Assembly (NCBI GenBank): GCA_016184115.1
Contig: JACPDH010000070.1
Location: 1 to 60,785, forward strand
Reading direction: 5' to 3'
Source of the DNA: Acidobacteriota bacterium
GTDB lineage: Bacteria > Acidobacteriota > Thermoanaerobaculia > Gp7-AA8
DNA: 60,785 bases
Both the position numbers and the translations under genes were made by a program. Below the pieces are notes generated by a model that made no database searches, was not told the DNA's origin, and worked only from the letters and a program-made list of their open reading frames with translations. Below, piece after piece: positions 39,001 to 48,140 of the stretch (positions within the stretch are counted from its first letter, which is position 1; each line of letters opens with the position of its first letter).

Positions 39001-39639
39001 ATGCGCGCAATTCTCGTACACGGCATGTTCCGCACACCGGTGTCGATGCTCCTCCTTGGGCGCAGGCTCGCCCGGGCAGGCTTCGTCGTCTCGTACTTCG
39101 GTTATTCCGCGTCGTTCGAGCGAACCTCCGCGATGGCGGCGCGCCTCGCACGGCGAGTGCGCGACGTCTCCGATGGCGACTACGTGCTCGTCAGTCACTC
39201 GCTCGGCGCCGTGCTGATCCGCCTCGCGCTTCCGGAGCTTGCAGACATGCCGCCTCGCGGCTGTTTCTTTCTCGCGCCGCCAAGCCGTGCCTGCCACCTC
39301 GCACATCACTTCGTCGAGCGCTTCCCGCTGCTCCGGCTTCTCACGCGCGATGCGGGAGTCAAACTCGCCGACCCGTTCTTCATGCGCGCGCTGCCGATGC
39401 CGCCAGTCATGACGAAGGTCTACGCCGGAACCGCAGGTCCGGCCGGTCCGAGGACTCCGTTCGGCGGGGCGGTGAACGACGGAGTCCTTACAGTCGACGA
39501 TACGCGGATCGCGGGGCGGCCGCTCGTCGAGGTGAACGCGATCCACACGCTGATCATGAATTCGAGAGTCGTATGCGACGACATCATCGCGACGGCGACG
39601 TCGATCGAAGCGCCGGCGGACGGTGCCGTCGCGACTTGA
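39001..39639 (+). CDS. Small alpha/beta-hydrolase (lipase-like)
   Basis: 212 residues beginning with strand-loop RAILVHGMFRTPVSM, the HG oxyanion motif of lipases, and the nucleophile elbow VSHSLGAVLIRLAL with Ser at about 68. The His may be in NAIHTLIMNS near residue 183. No signal peptide, so it is cytoplasmic. Similar short proteins are annotated as alpha/beta hydrolases or triacylglycerol lipase-like; no specific substrate can be named. There is no clear Shine-Dalgarno sequence. Confidence 0.72.
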   Translation: MRAILVHGMFRTPVSMLLLGRRLARAGFVVSYFGYSASFERTSAMAARLARRVRDVSDGDYVLVSHSLGAVLIRLALPELADMPPRGCFFLAPPSRACHLAHHFVERFPLLRLLTRDAGVKLADPFFMRALPMPPVMTKVYAGTAGPAGPRTPFGGAVNDGVLTVDDTRIAGRPLVEVNAIHTLIMNSRVVCDDIIATATSIEAPADGAVAT

Positions 39640-39870
39640 GCATGGAGGGCAGTGAAGTGCGAGATTGCGCGAGAGGCGGTCGTGCCAAACGGATCGGCAC
39701 CACGAGGCGGCGCCTCGCGCTCTCCATTCAACGATCGTCCGATTCGCGTTTCTCGATTTCCGATTCGGTTTTCCGTCCGCTTGTTACGTTTGACGCGCAC
39801 ACGTCGCCCTTTTGCGCGTTGGTGACATCTTTCGTGCCGGAGTGCTCTACAACTTGCGCAGGAGAGCGCC

Positions 39871-40677
39871 GTGATCGACCTCGCTGAACATCTCATTGCG
39901 CATGCCCGAGTGCCAGGCTTCGAGATCTCGGAGGAGGTTTGGGAGCAGGGATGGGTCCTCCACGCGCACGTCCACGAGCGTCCGCACTTCGTCGTGATCT
40001 TCGAGGGCGAGTGTCGCGAGCACGAAGTGTCGGGCAGCAGAGTGATGGATCGTTCATCGGTGATGTACTTCCCTGCAGGCCTCTGCCATGCAGTCGAGTT
40101 CAAGCGGAAGACGACGCTGCTTTCAATCGAGATCGACGAGGAGCGTGGGCCGATGGCCGGCGCGCTCTTTGGAGATGCGACGCCCGCGACAGTCGTTGCG
40201 AGCGGCGAGATCTTTCCGCTCGCGCTTCGGATTCGTGACGAGTTGCACAACCGCCGCAGCTCGACCGACGTAGCACTCGAAGGCCTCGCGCTCGAGCTCA
40301 TGGCGACGGCCTCGCGGCTCCTCGGCTCGCGACCGGGACCGAGAGCTCCGGAATGGGCCGGCGAGGCGCGAAAGATCATCGACGAGCGGTACATGGACAA
40401 GCTGCGGCTCACCGATCTGGCGCGCGCGCTCGGCGTCTCCGCGATCAGCCTCGCCGACGGATTCCGCCGCGCGTTCGACTGCTCCGTCGGCGACTACCTT
40501 CGTAGGAAGCGAGTCGAGCGTGCGATCGAGATGCTCGTCGGGTCGAGCCTCTCGTTAGGCGAGATCGCGATCGGAACCGGCTTCTGCGACCAGTCGCATT
40601 TCGTCCGCGTCTTCAAAGCGCAGACTGGCATGACTCCATCGCGATACCGCCGGAACCACACACCCTCCGTGAGCTGA
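39871..40677 (+). CDS. AraC-family transcriptional regulator
   Basis: 268 residues. The GTG at 39871 is supported by AGGAG 6 nt upstream. The N-terminal cupin-like sensing domain (about 1-110) has HAHVHERPHFVVIFEG and MYFPAGLCHAVEF, the His-rich pattern of cupins. The C-terminal AraC domain (about 165-265) has two helix-turn-helix units, LRLTDLARALGVSAISLADGF and LSLGEIAIGTGFCDQSHFVRV, then FKAQTGMTPSRYRR. No metabolic gene is next to it; the neighbours are a hydrolase and a phosphatase on the other strand. Confidence 0.87.
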   Translation: MIDLAEHLIAHARVPGFEISEEVWEQGWVLHAHVHERPHFVVIFEGECREHEVSGSRVMDRSSVMYFPAGLCHAVEFKRKTTLLSIEIDEERGPMAGALFGDATPATVVASGEIFPLALRIRDELHNRRSSTDVALEGLALELMATASRLLGSRPGPRAPEWAGEARKIIDERYMDKLRLTDLARALGVSAISLADGFRRAFDCSVGDYLRRKRVERAIEMLVGSSLSLGEIAIGTGFCDQSHFVRVFKAQTGMTPSRYRRNHTPSVS

Positions 40678-40758
40678 TCGGCGCGACGGACGCGTATCAG
40701 TGAGCCGAACCACGCTCAATGGCCTCCGGTTAGGGACGAACGACTGGCAGTCAGGTCG

Positions 40759-41640
40759 TCACTCCGCCGCCGCCGTCTTGCGCAGAGCCTTCATCTTCGC
40801 GTCGAACTTCTCCTGCGCGCCCTTGCCCGAGCCTGCGGTCAGCGCGCGCTCCCACGAGCCGTAGACGGGGTTGGGGAGGATGAACCACTTCGTGCCGAAC
40901 CAGTCGCCGAAGCGCTCGAAGATCTCTTGGCGCGCTTCGGGCGACTTGCCGTTCGCGCTGACGAAGTCGTTGAAGTCGTCTCCCAGCAGCAGGAGAACGC
41001 GGTGCTCCGCTGCGACGAAGAGCCGGCGGGTCGACTTGTCGGACGTCCAGTCGGGACGCTCGGCGACCGTCAGAAGCGTGTCGAGATTCTCGTCGAACGG
41101 AAATCCCAGCCTTCGGAGGTTGTCGCGCGTTGCCGCCTCGAGCTTGACGTCCTGGTTCGTGACGTAGAAAACGCGAACGCCGCGCGAGGTCGCGTACTGA
41201 AGGAAGTCTCTTGCGCCAGGAACCGCGCTGACCTTACCGGAACGGACGAATGCTTCCCAGCGCTCTTCCTGATGAAGCTGGCGGGCCTCGAGCAACTCGG
41301 CCTCGTAGACCGAGTTGTCGATGCACGTTTCGTCGATGTCGAGGATCACGGCGGGACGGAGCGACGTGGCGGGGGCCGTCGTCGACTCGGAGACGGCCTG
41401 CCATGCCGGATCGGCCAGCGCCATGTCGAGCGCGCGCTTCGCGTTCACGTACACCTGCTGCGCCGCCGCGCGGTACTCGACGGAGCTCTGCATCCAGATG
41501 ACCCCCTGCAACGTCTCCTGGCCGTAGTACTCGTTCTCCGTGGGCGTTGCCGAGGGTGGCGCCGCGACCGGAACGTTCGTCGAATGTGCGCACGACAGCG
41601 CCGTCATGCAGAGGATTCCGAGCAGTGCTCTTCCGTTCAT
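40759..41640 (-). CDS. Class C acid phosphatase / 5'-nucleotidase lipoprotein, e(P4) family
   Basis: 293 residues. A lipoprotein signal ends at lipobox TALSC (Cys at about 17). The HAD-type core has DIDETCID with the nucleophile and general-acid Asp residues, VFYVTNQD as the second HAD motif, and LLLLGDDFNDF as the acidic metal motif. This matches e(P4)-like outer-membrane phosphatases that dephosphorylate nucleotides such as NMN or AMP outside the cytoplasm. It could supply nucleosides to uptake systems; the window's purine permease takes bases, so the link is weak. Confidence 0.87.
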   Translation of the reverse strand: MNGRALLGILCMTALSCAHSTNVPVAAPPSATPTENEYYGQETLQGVIWMQSSVEYRAAAQQVYVNAKRALDMALADPAWQAVSESTTAPATSLRPAVILDIDETCIDNSVYEAELLEARQLHQEERWEAFVRSGKVSAVPGARDFLQYATSRGVRVFYVTNQDVKLEAATRDNLRRLGFPFDENLDTLLTVAERPDWTSDKSTRRLFVAAEHRVLLLLGDDFNDFVSANGKSPEARQEIFERFGDWFGTKWFILPNPVYGSWERALTAGSGKGAQEKFDAKMKALRKTAAAE

Positions 41641-41847
41641 TTGTGTCTCTCTTCCCGTGTCGTTCGTCCCCCGCGCCCGGACGGCCCATGGGGAGCGTGC
41701 ATTCTAGTGCGAGAGACGGGGGTGCTTCCCACCAACTTTACGTGGGGTTCCCGCGATTGCCGGTCCGCGCAGCTTACGCCGGTCTCCTGCCTGCTATGAC
41801 CTTTGACCTCTGACCCTTGGCCTTTGTTCCATGGCCTCTCGAGCGTG

Positions 41848-42741
41848 TTACGGCAGTTCGATGTTCTTCACCGCGAATGACCGGCGCGCCATCGACTTCG
41901 GCGTTCGCAGCGCGATCTTCAACGCCCAGTCGGCCGCGGGAGTCGCGCCGTAGGTCGACAGCACGGTGAGTCCGTCCGACTCGCGCGCGTATACGCGCTG
42001 AGACTCTCCGGCACCATCGAGGAACGAGAATTCGTGGATCGTCTTGCCGGGATCCTTCACCTTCAGGACGACCTCGCCCTCTTCGGGAGTCAAGAACGAG
42101 CTCTCGAAGCTCTCGATCATCCACTTGATGGTTTCGGCGTCGCTGCCTTCCTTCTTCAACTGTTCGGCGCGCGCCTTCGAGGCCTTCTTCTTCTCCGCCT
42201 CCAACAGTGCGGGACTGAGCACCGAGATCTCGACTCCGCTCGCCTTGAGCGCCTTGTTCGCGACGGGCTTTCCGGCGAGCGCCGTGAATTTCGGCAACGT
42301 CGCGACGGCACCGGAGTCTTTCGTCGGCATGTAGAGCTCGACTTCGCCGCGAAGCTCGGTTAGGCGTGTCGCGTCGCGCGTTGGATTGAGCAGCGTGAGA
42401 TCGATGCTCGCGGGACCGGTTGCCGCATCGGCTCGAATGTAGGATCCGGTCGTCGACGAGAAGGCTGGCGGGCTTGCCTCGCGGTCGATCAGATCGCGAC
42501 CGGTATCGTCGATCGCCTTGATGACGGTGACCCGGGCGGCCGACACGTCGGACGCCTTCGTCCCTGCAAGCTCGAGGCTGATGGAGAGCTGGGAGAACAT
42601 CGTCGTCGTTCTCCGGTCGTGGATCTGGCTCACCGTCGCGTCGACCGGCGTCGCGGCCGAGCTCCATCCCTTCTTCGATTGCGCGTAGATCGGCGCGACG
42701 GCGCCGAGGGCGATTGCGATCGTGATTCCTGGTTTGAACAT
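41848..42741 (-). CDS. Secreted protein of unknown function (paralog B of a tandem pair)
   Basis: 297 residues with an N-terminal signal (GITIAIALGAVAPIYAQS). The ATG at 42741 is preferred because AGAGGAA lies 7 nt upstream. The body alternates beta-rich segments with one charged helical stretch (EAEKKKASKARAEQLKKEG). It shares layout with the next gene upstream: LTLLNPTRDATRLTELRGEVELYMPTKD against LRNPARSAKSLRIAGNVELFVPSKD, and the ending FAVKNIELP against FELKNVALP. I do not recognise the family. The protein is likely periplasmic or outer-membrane associated. Confidence 0.8.
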   Translation of the reverse strand: MFKPGITIAIALGAVAPIYAQSKKGWSSAATPVDATVSQIHDRRTTTMFSQLSISLELAGTKASDVSAARVTVIKAIDDTGRDLIDREASPPAFSSTTGSYIRADAATGPASIDLTLLNPTRDATRLTELRGEVELYMPTKDSGAVATLPKFTALAGKPVANKALKASGVEISVLSPALLEAEKKKASKARAEQLKKEGSDAETIKWMIESFESSFLTPEEGEVVLKVKDPGKTIHEFSFLDGAGESQRVYARESDGLTVLSTYGATPAADWALKIALRTPKSMARRSFAVKNIELP

Positions 42742-42763
42742 GGCGCGATTCCTCTCGTCTCGG

Positions 42764-43666
42764 TTAGGGCAGAGCGACATTCTTCAGCTCGAAGGGAATC
42801 GACATCGTCGACTTCTTCGTCAGCAAGGTCAGCTCGAGAACGGCGTCGGGCGGTACCGGCTCCGACGGCGAGGCGACCATGATGGTCTCGCCGCCCGAAG
42901 TGCTCGACGAGCGGGAGGGAATCGACACCTCGCTTCCATCCGGCTTCAGAAGGCGGACCTGGAGAATGCGATCCATCTCCGGTTCTTTGCCCGCAATGAT
43001 CACGGCGCCTTCCGACGGTGTGCCGCCTCCGAGCTCCCGCAGCGCCTTCGCGAGCTCGATCATGGCGTCGATCTCGGCGTCACTCACTCCCTCCTTCTTC
43101 GCCTGCGCGCGAGTCTCGGCGATCTTCGCGTCGTCGAGCTTGCCGGCGCCGCTTCTCTCCTCGTATTTTTTCGGCGAGAGAAGCGTGAAGGAGAGCTTCT
43201 CGGCTTTGAGCGCCTTCGCGCTCAGCGGCTTGTCGAGCTTCGTCAGCGGCTTGTCGATCTTCACGATCGAGCTCGGGTCTTTCGACGGGACGAAGAGCTC
43301 GACGTTACCCGCGATGCGCAGCGACTTTGCCGAGCGCGCTGGGTTGCGGAGCGTGACGGAGAGCTCACCCATGTTCCAGTCACGCGGGCGGAAGTCGGCG
43401 GGCTCGCCTCCCCGCATGAGCGCAGTTCCCTTGTCGTCCGTCGCTGACTTGACCACTACGCGCGCCTGCGCCACCTTCTCGAGACCCGATCCCGTGAGAA
43501 CGAGTTTGAGCTCGAGGTTGCCGCCGAAGTTGCCGACGCGAGAGCGGCTGTCGGAAACCTCTTTGACCTCGATGCCGACGCCGCTCTGAGCATGGGCCAT
43601 CCCGGCCGCGGTCCCGGCGACCAGCAGAATGAGTGAGAAGCGGGCGACGGTGCCTGTGCTGCGCAT
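42764..43666 (-). CDS. Secreted protein of unknown function (paralog A of a tandem pair)
   Basis: 300 residues with a signal peptide (FSLILLVAGTAAGMAHAQ). Start ATG 43666 follows GGAGG with 6-nt spacing. It is a clear paralog of the gene 22 nt downstream; both have an Ig-like beta first half (GGNLELKLVLTGSGLEKV), an NP.R...L...VELF.P.KD core and a C-terminal F.xKN(V/I)xLP tail. The near absence of spacing suggests co-transcription, possibly forming a hetero-complex. No enzyme motif is visible. Confidence 0.82.
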   Translation of the reverse strand: MRSTGTVARFSLILLVAGTAAGMAHAQSGVGIEVKEVSDSRSRVGNFGGNLELKLVLTGSGLEKVAQARVVVKSATDDKGTALMRGGEPADFRPRDWNMGELSVTLRNPARSAKSLRIAGNVELFVPSKDPSSIVKIDKPLTKLDKPLSAKALKAEKLSFTLLSPKKYEERSGAGKLDDAKIAETRAQAKKEGVSDAEIDAMIELAKALRELGGGTPSEGAVIIAGKEPEMDRILQVRLLKPDGSEVSIPSRSSSTSGGETIMVASPSEPVPPDAVLELTLLTKKSTMSIPFELKNVALP

Positions 43667-43724
43667 CGTGAACCTCCAGTTGTAAGGAACCGGATGAGGA
43701 TAGCACGCGCGCCAGGGAAGAGCG

Positions 43725-44645
43725 TCAGCGAGGGGCGGGGAGCTTACTCAGCGGCGGCGCGGGAACGCGCGGGCCTTCATGTCCGATGACGGGGTCGAAT
43801 CGCGTACCCGACTCCCATGCCTCGCGCGCGGCGGCGATCTCCTCCATGTCTCTCGCGACGAAGTTCCACCAGATCACGATCGGCGACTCGAGTGGCCTTC
43901 CACCAATGACGACGATTCGGGCGCCTTCGCGCGATCGGATCTCGATGGATGCGCGGCCGGCAGGCGCGAAGTAGAGCGTGTTGATCCCGGCGGGCCGTCC
44001 TTCGATCTCCGCGTCGCCCGCCGCGAGGAAGAACCCATGCTCGAATCCGCGGTCGAGATCGAGCCCGGTCGAGGCTTCTGGGTGACATCTGATCTCGGCG
44101 CCTAACATATCGGAGTAGCGCCTGACGGGCGACTCGGCGCCGGCGAGCGCGCCGATGAAGACGCTGGCGTGTCCGCCGGGTACGTCGAATCGCGGAACGT
44201 CAGCCGCATGCTCGAACGATGGCGCCACGTTGCGGCTCGCGTCGGGCAGGGCGACCCAGAGCTGCACGCCGTCGAGGCGGCCGCCGTTCGACGCCGGGGT
44301 TCTCTCGGCGTGCGCGATCCCGCGACCCGCGGTCATCACGTTCACGCCTCCCGCGCGAACGATCGAGTCGTACCCCAGGCTGTCGTAGTGCTCGAGCTCC
44401 CCGTCGAGGAGCCACGAAACGGTCTGGATGCCGATGTGAGGGTGCGGAAGCGCATCCATCGGTCGCGCTTCGGAGAAGGTGAGGGGGCCGTAGCGGTCGA
44501 GAAAGCACCAGGGGCCGATCGTCCGCCGCTCGCGCACCGGAAGAACGCGTCGCACCGCGAGCGCACCGAGATACGTAGGGCGACTCGGAATCACGTCGAG
44601 CCGCGCGCCGGTTTCGCTCGCACCTGATCCATCGCCATTCGTCAT
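43725..44645 (-). CDS. Pirin-family bicupin protein
   Basis: 306 residues. The N-terminal cupin has the pirin metal motif in LPHPHIGIQTVSWLLDGELEH (His-x-His-x4-... plus later His/Glu in RGIAHAERTP), and RRTIGPWCFLDRYGP is the family start. The C-terminal cupin is less conserved. Pirins bind Fe and act as quercetinases or as redox-sensitive partners of regulators; which applies here is unknown. A TAGAAT box 6 nt before the ATG suggests a leaderless mRNA. It is read toward the paralog pair on the same strand, 58 nt away. Confidence 0.88.
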   Translation of the reverse strand: MTNGDGSGASETGARLDVIPSRPTYLGALAVRRVLPVRERRTIGPWCFLDRYGPLTFSEARPMDALPHPHIGIQTVSWLLDGELEHYDSLGYDSIVRAGGVNVMTAGRGIAHAERTPASNGGRLDGVQLWVALPDASRNVAPSFEHAADVPRFDVPGGHASVFIGALAGAESPVRRYSDMLGAEIRCHPEASTGLDLDRGFEHGFFLAAGDAEIEGRPAGINTLYFAPAGRASIEIRSREGARIVVIGGRPLESPIVIWWNFVARDMEEIAAAREAWESGTRFDPVIGHEGPRVPAPPLSKLPAPR

Positions 44646-44651
44646 GGATGA

Positions 44652-44657
44652 ATTCTA
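44652..44657 (-). promoter_or_regulatory. Candidate leaderless promoter of the pirin gene
   Basis: TAGAAT (minus strand) ends exactly 6 nt before the pirin ATG. No Shine-Dalgarno or good -35 is visible. Confidence 0.4.
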
Positions 44658-45044
44658 ACGGATGCCGTGCCGAGAGGTGATGATGCTACCTCACGGGCAC
44701 CCCGTGTCGTTTCTCCGCTGCCTAACGTACAAACCGTGACAACTGCTTCGCACCGGCGGCGCGTGCAATCCGTGACGCTTCGGTCACCGCCAGTTGCACG
44801 ATTCGAAGCGACTCGCGTCGGCGATCGCGACGTCCGATCCGGCGCGTCGTACGCCTCGGTCGAATTCGCCGAATCGAGGGTCGTCGTACGCGAGCGGGTG
44901 AATGCGACAAACCCGCGATTCGCAGCGGGTTCACCGATCCGTGCAGTCGGGACCGCTCCGTGCACTCGATGGAGGAACGATCTCGACGCTGCACTACGCG
45001 AGTAGCGGCGTCATTTGTACAAACGGAACTCGAGGGAGGATCAG
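44658..45044. other. Intergenic region between pirin and TonB-receptor genes
   Basis: About 390 nt without a credible gene. It contains an exact GCCTAAC (44720-44726), and a two-step stem in which GTGCAA (44763-44768) pairs with TTGCAC (44794-44799) around GTGAC/GTCAC (44772-44776 and 44783-44787). A second small hairpin AACCCGC/GCGGGTT follows near 44909. The receptor's ribosome-binding site GAGGGAGGA ends it. No known riboswitch consensus was recognised. Confidence 0.45.
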
Positions 45045-48023
45045 ATGAGACCTAACAGTCGTTGGATATTCAGCTTTACGGTCATGTTGCTTCTGCTCGG
45101 CGCGTTCGGCGCCGCCGGTCAGGGGACGACGGGATCGCTCAACGGTTCGGTGATGCATGAAGGGGGACCGCTCCCCGGCGTCACGATCACCGTGAAGTCG
45201 CCATCACTACAGGGTGAGCGCATCGCCGTTTCGAACGTGAATGGCGACTACAACTTCCCTGCACTGCCTCCGGGCGACTACTCGGTCACCTTCGAGATGG
45301 ACGGCATGGCGGCCATCACGAAGACGACGAAGGTCGGTCTCGGTAAGACCGAGCGGGTCAATGCGGCACTGCAGTTGTCAGCGGTCGCCGAGGCGATCAC
45401 CGTCACTGCTGCCGCCCCCGCTGTTCTCGAGACGACCGAAGTCCAGTCGAACTACGACTCCGGACTCGTCGAGGATCTGCCGATCGCTCGAACGATCCAG
45501 GGGACGGTTCTCCTGGCTCCCGGCGTCACGTCGAACGGCCCTGGAAGCACGAACGCGAACCCCGTGCTCGTCATCGGCGGCGGTTACGCCTACGACTCGC
45601 TCTTCCTCGTCAACGGCGCGGTGACGAACGAGAACCTCCGCGGCCAGACCGACAACCTCTTCATCGAGGACGCGATCCAGGAAACGACGGTCACCGTCGG
45701 ATCGGTCTCGGCCGAGTACGGCCGCTTCACAGGCGGCGTCGTCTCGGCGATCACGAAGTCGGGCGGCAACGAGTTCTCGGGGAGCTTCCGCGACAGCTTT
45801 ACGAACCCCTCGTGGGACAAGACGAGCGACTTTGGCGAGGCGCAGCAGGAGAGCGTCACCGACGAGACGTACGAGGCGACGCTGGGAGGCCGCATCGTTC
45901 GCGACCGTCTCTGGTTCTTCGGCGCCGGACGCTACGTCGAACAGAGCTTCCCCGCCTTTTTTACCGATGGCGGACTCAACCCCGTGGGGCCGATTTCCCG
46001 TCCCACGACGGTCCAGACCGACGAGCGTTATGAGATCAAACTCACCGGGCAGCTCTCGCCGAAGCACAGCCTCGTCGGCTCGTACCTGAGCTACGAGGTC
46101 GACCAGACGCCTCACTGTGCATTCGGCTGCTGGGACGAGAGCACGATGGACCTCAACGGCCGCCAGCTGCCGCGCGAGATGATCACCGCGCAGTACAACG
46201 GCATCATCAGCAGCAACCTCCTGCTGGAAGCAGGCTACTCCACGCGCGACCTGCAGTTCGTCGGCAGCGGTGGCGAGCACCTTACGTCGTACTTCAACGA
46301 CCCGCGCGACATCGCGCTCGGCACGTGGGCGTATGACTACACCGTCGCCGGTGGCGCATGGGGCGCACCAATTTTCTGCGGAATCTGCGACCCCGAAGTT
46401 CGCGAGAACGAGTACTACGTTCTGAAATCGACCTATTACATGGCGACGGCGGGAGCCGGCACGCACAACATCGTCGGCGGCTACGAGAACTTCACCGAGA
46501 GCCGCGTATCGAACAACTACCAGTCGGGCAGCAACTTCGGCATCTACGTCTTCTCGACCTCGCCCGAGTTCGAAGCGGACGGCACGTTCCGTCCGATCAT
46601 CAGTGCCGGCGACCTGCTCCGCTGGTCGCCGATCGCGGTTCTCTCGAAGGGCTCGGATTTCACGACCGATTCGTTCTTCGTCAACGACAAGTGGGATCTC
46701 AGCAACAAGTGGAGCTTCAACATCGGCGTCCGCTACGACGTCAACGACGGCAAGGACAGTGCCGGCAACCAGATCTCGGATGACAGCGCGTTCAGCCCGA
46801 GAATCGGCGCGATCTACGACATCAAGGGTGACGGGCGCATGCGCGTCAACGCGAGCTATTCGAAGTACGTCTCGCGCATCCAGGAGACGATCGGCGGCGC
46901 CGGTGGCGGCGGAACGCCGAGCGCGATCTACTATCTCTATGACGGGCCGCAGATCGGCGGCATTGGCTCGGGTCTCGGCTCCTTCGACGTCCTCGAGCAG
47001 TTCTTCGTCTGGTTCCTCGGCATCGGTGGCACGAGCAATACCAGCAACCTCGTCGGCGCCACGGTTCCGGGCGTCAACACGCGGTTCAACGGGTCGCTGA
47101 AGTCGCCTAACACAGAAGAATTCACCTTCGGCTTCGGCACCCAGATCGGATCGAAGGGCTTCATCCGCGCCGACGTGATCGACCGCGAGTGGGGCGACTT
47201 CTACACCACGACGACGACTCCGGGCGACCAGATCACGGTCCTCGGCAATGATCTCGACATGCTCACCTACACCAACACCGACAAGCTCGAGCGCAGCTAC
47301 CAGGCGGTTCAGCTCCAGGGGAGCTATCGCGTCAGCGACCGTTTCAACATTGGCGCGAACTACACCTGGTCCGAGGCGAAGGGCAACGACGTCGGCGAGA
47401 CGGCCGGTGGCGGCCCTGCCACTTCGCTGGCCCAGACCTATCCCGAGTACCGGGCGTTCGCGCAGAACAACCCGAGCGGCTTCCTGCCGACTGACCAGAC
47501 CCACAAGGCGCGGCTCTGGCTCTCGTACGACCAGCCGCTCGGCGCGTTCGGCAACCTGAACTTCAGCCTTCTCGAGCGTTTCGACACCGGTCTCCCGTAC
47601 TCCGCCACGGCGAACGTCAACGTGGCGGACTACGTCGACAACCCCGGCTACGCGACGCCGCCGGCGACTGTCATCTACTTCTTCAGCGATCGCGGAGAGT
47701 ACCGCTTCGACGACACCACCGCGACCGACCTCTCGCTCAACTGGGAGCTCCCGATCAGCAAGATGAATGTCTTTCTGCAGGCGGAGCTCCTCAACGCGTT
47801 CAACGAGCAGGCCCAGGTTGGTGGCGGCGCCGCGGTCACGGTGACCAGTGCGTTCGACCCGTTCACCGAGAGGCCCGTCGAGTGTCCGGCGGGCACCCCG
47901 ACGGCCACCTGCGCGGCGAACGGCCAGCACTGGAGGAAGTCGACTGCCTTCGGTGATGCTACCGGAGCGGCGTCGTACCAGTTGCCGCTCACCTATCGCT
48001 TCTCCGCCGGCATCCGCTTCTGA
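45045..48023 (+). CDS. TonB-dependent receptor with carboxypeptidase-regulatory N-domain (Oar/SusC-like)
   Basis: 992 residues. ATG 45045 follows GAGGGAGGA. A signal peptide (FTVMLLLLGAFGAAGQ) leads to a CarboxypepD_reg beta-sandwich (about 30-115; GVTITVKSPSLQGE, SNVNGDYNFPALPPGDYSV), a plug domain (about 125-240; LAPGVTSNG, SAEYGRFTGGVVSAITKSGGN) and a large beta-barrel ending RFSAGIRF with the C-terminal aromatic needed for Bam insertion. It should import a large ligand (glycan, peptide or siderophore) across the outer membrane using TonB. No SusD-like lipoprotein is adjacent. It is a single-gene unit closed by the terminator at 48048. Confidence 0.9.
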   Translation: MRPNSRWIFSFTVMLLLLGAFGAAGQGTTGSLNGSVMHEGGPLPGVTITVKSPSLQGERIAVSNVNGDYNFPALPPGDYSVTFEMDGMAAITKTTKVGLGKTERVNAALQLSAVAEAITVTAAAPAVLETTEVQSNYDSGLVEDLPIARTIQGTVLLAPGVTSNGPGSTNANPVLVIGGGYAYDSLFLVNGAVTNENLRGQTDNLFIEDAIQETTVTVGSVSAEYGRFTGGVVSAITKSGGNEFSGSFRDSFTNPSWDKTSDFGEAQQESVTDETYEATLGGRIVRDRLWFFGAGRYVEQSFPAFFTDGGLNPVGPISRPTTVQTDERYEIKLTGQLSPKHSLVGSYLSYEVDQTPHCAFGCWDESTMDLNGRQLPREMITAQYNGIISSNLLLEAGYSTRDLQFVGSGGEHLTSYFNDPRDIALGTWAYDYTVAGGAWGAPIFCGICDPEVRENEYYVLKSTYYMATAGAGTHNIVGGYENFTESRVSNNYQSGSNFGIYVFSTSPEFEADGTFRPIISAGDLLRWSPIAVLSKGSDFTTDSFFVNDKWDLSNKWSFNIGVRYDVNDGKDSAGNQISDDSAFSPRIGAIYDIKGDGRMRVNASYSKYVSRIQETIGGAGGGGTPSAIYYLYDGPQIGGIGSGLGSFDVLEQFFVWFLGIGGTSNTSNLVGATVPGVNTRFNGSLKSPNTEEFTFGFGTQIGSKGFIRADVIDREWGDFYTTTTTPGDQITVLGNDLDMLTYTNTDKLERSYQAVQLQGSYRVSDRFNIGANYTWSEAKGNDVGETAGGGPATSLAQTYPEYRAFAQNNPSGFLPTDQTHKARLWLSYDQPLGAFGNLNFSLLERFDTGLPYSATANVNVADYVDNPGYATPPATVIYFFSDRGEYRFDDTTATDLSLNWELPISKMNVFLQAELLNAFNEQAQVGGGAAVTVTSAFDPFTERPVECPAGTPTATCAANGQHWRKSTAFGDATGAASYQLPLTYRFSAGIRF

Positions 48024-48047
48024 TTGCCGGTTAGGTCGTAATCATCC

Positions 48048-48084
48048 TGCAGGGGCACGGCATGCCGTGCCCCTGCATTATTTT
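48048..48084 (+). terminator. Strong intrinsic terminator of the TonB-receptor gene
   Basis: A perfect 30-nt palindrome (48048-48077, stem core GGGGCACGGCA / TGCCGTGCCCC) is followed by TTATTTT. It lies 25 nt past the stop codon and could also serve the convergent response-regulator gene. Confidence 0.85.
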
Positions 48085-48140
48085 CCGAGAGAGTGCGCTG
48101 CGGGCGCCGGGTGGTCAGTGCGAGCCTCGTCGCAAGGCTG

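Noticed and set aside
39640-39870. Small gene or RNA in the gap before the AraC regulator
   Set aside because: Only a short CGAGGCG/CGCCTCG palindrome near 39702 and no usable frame; nothing supports a gene.
44763-44799. Two-step stem upstream of the TonB receptor as a riboswitch
   Set aside because: It is only a short nested hairpin with no recognised cobalamin, TPP or other aptamer consensus, and it is about 245 nt from the start codon.
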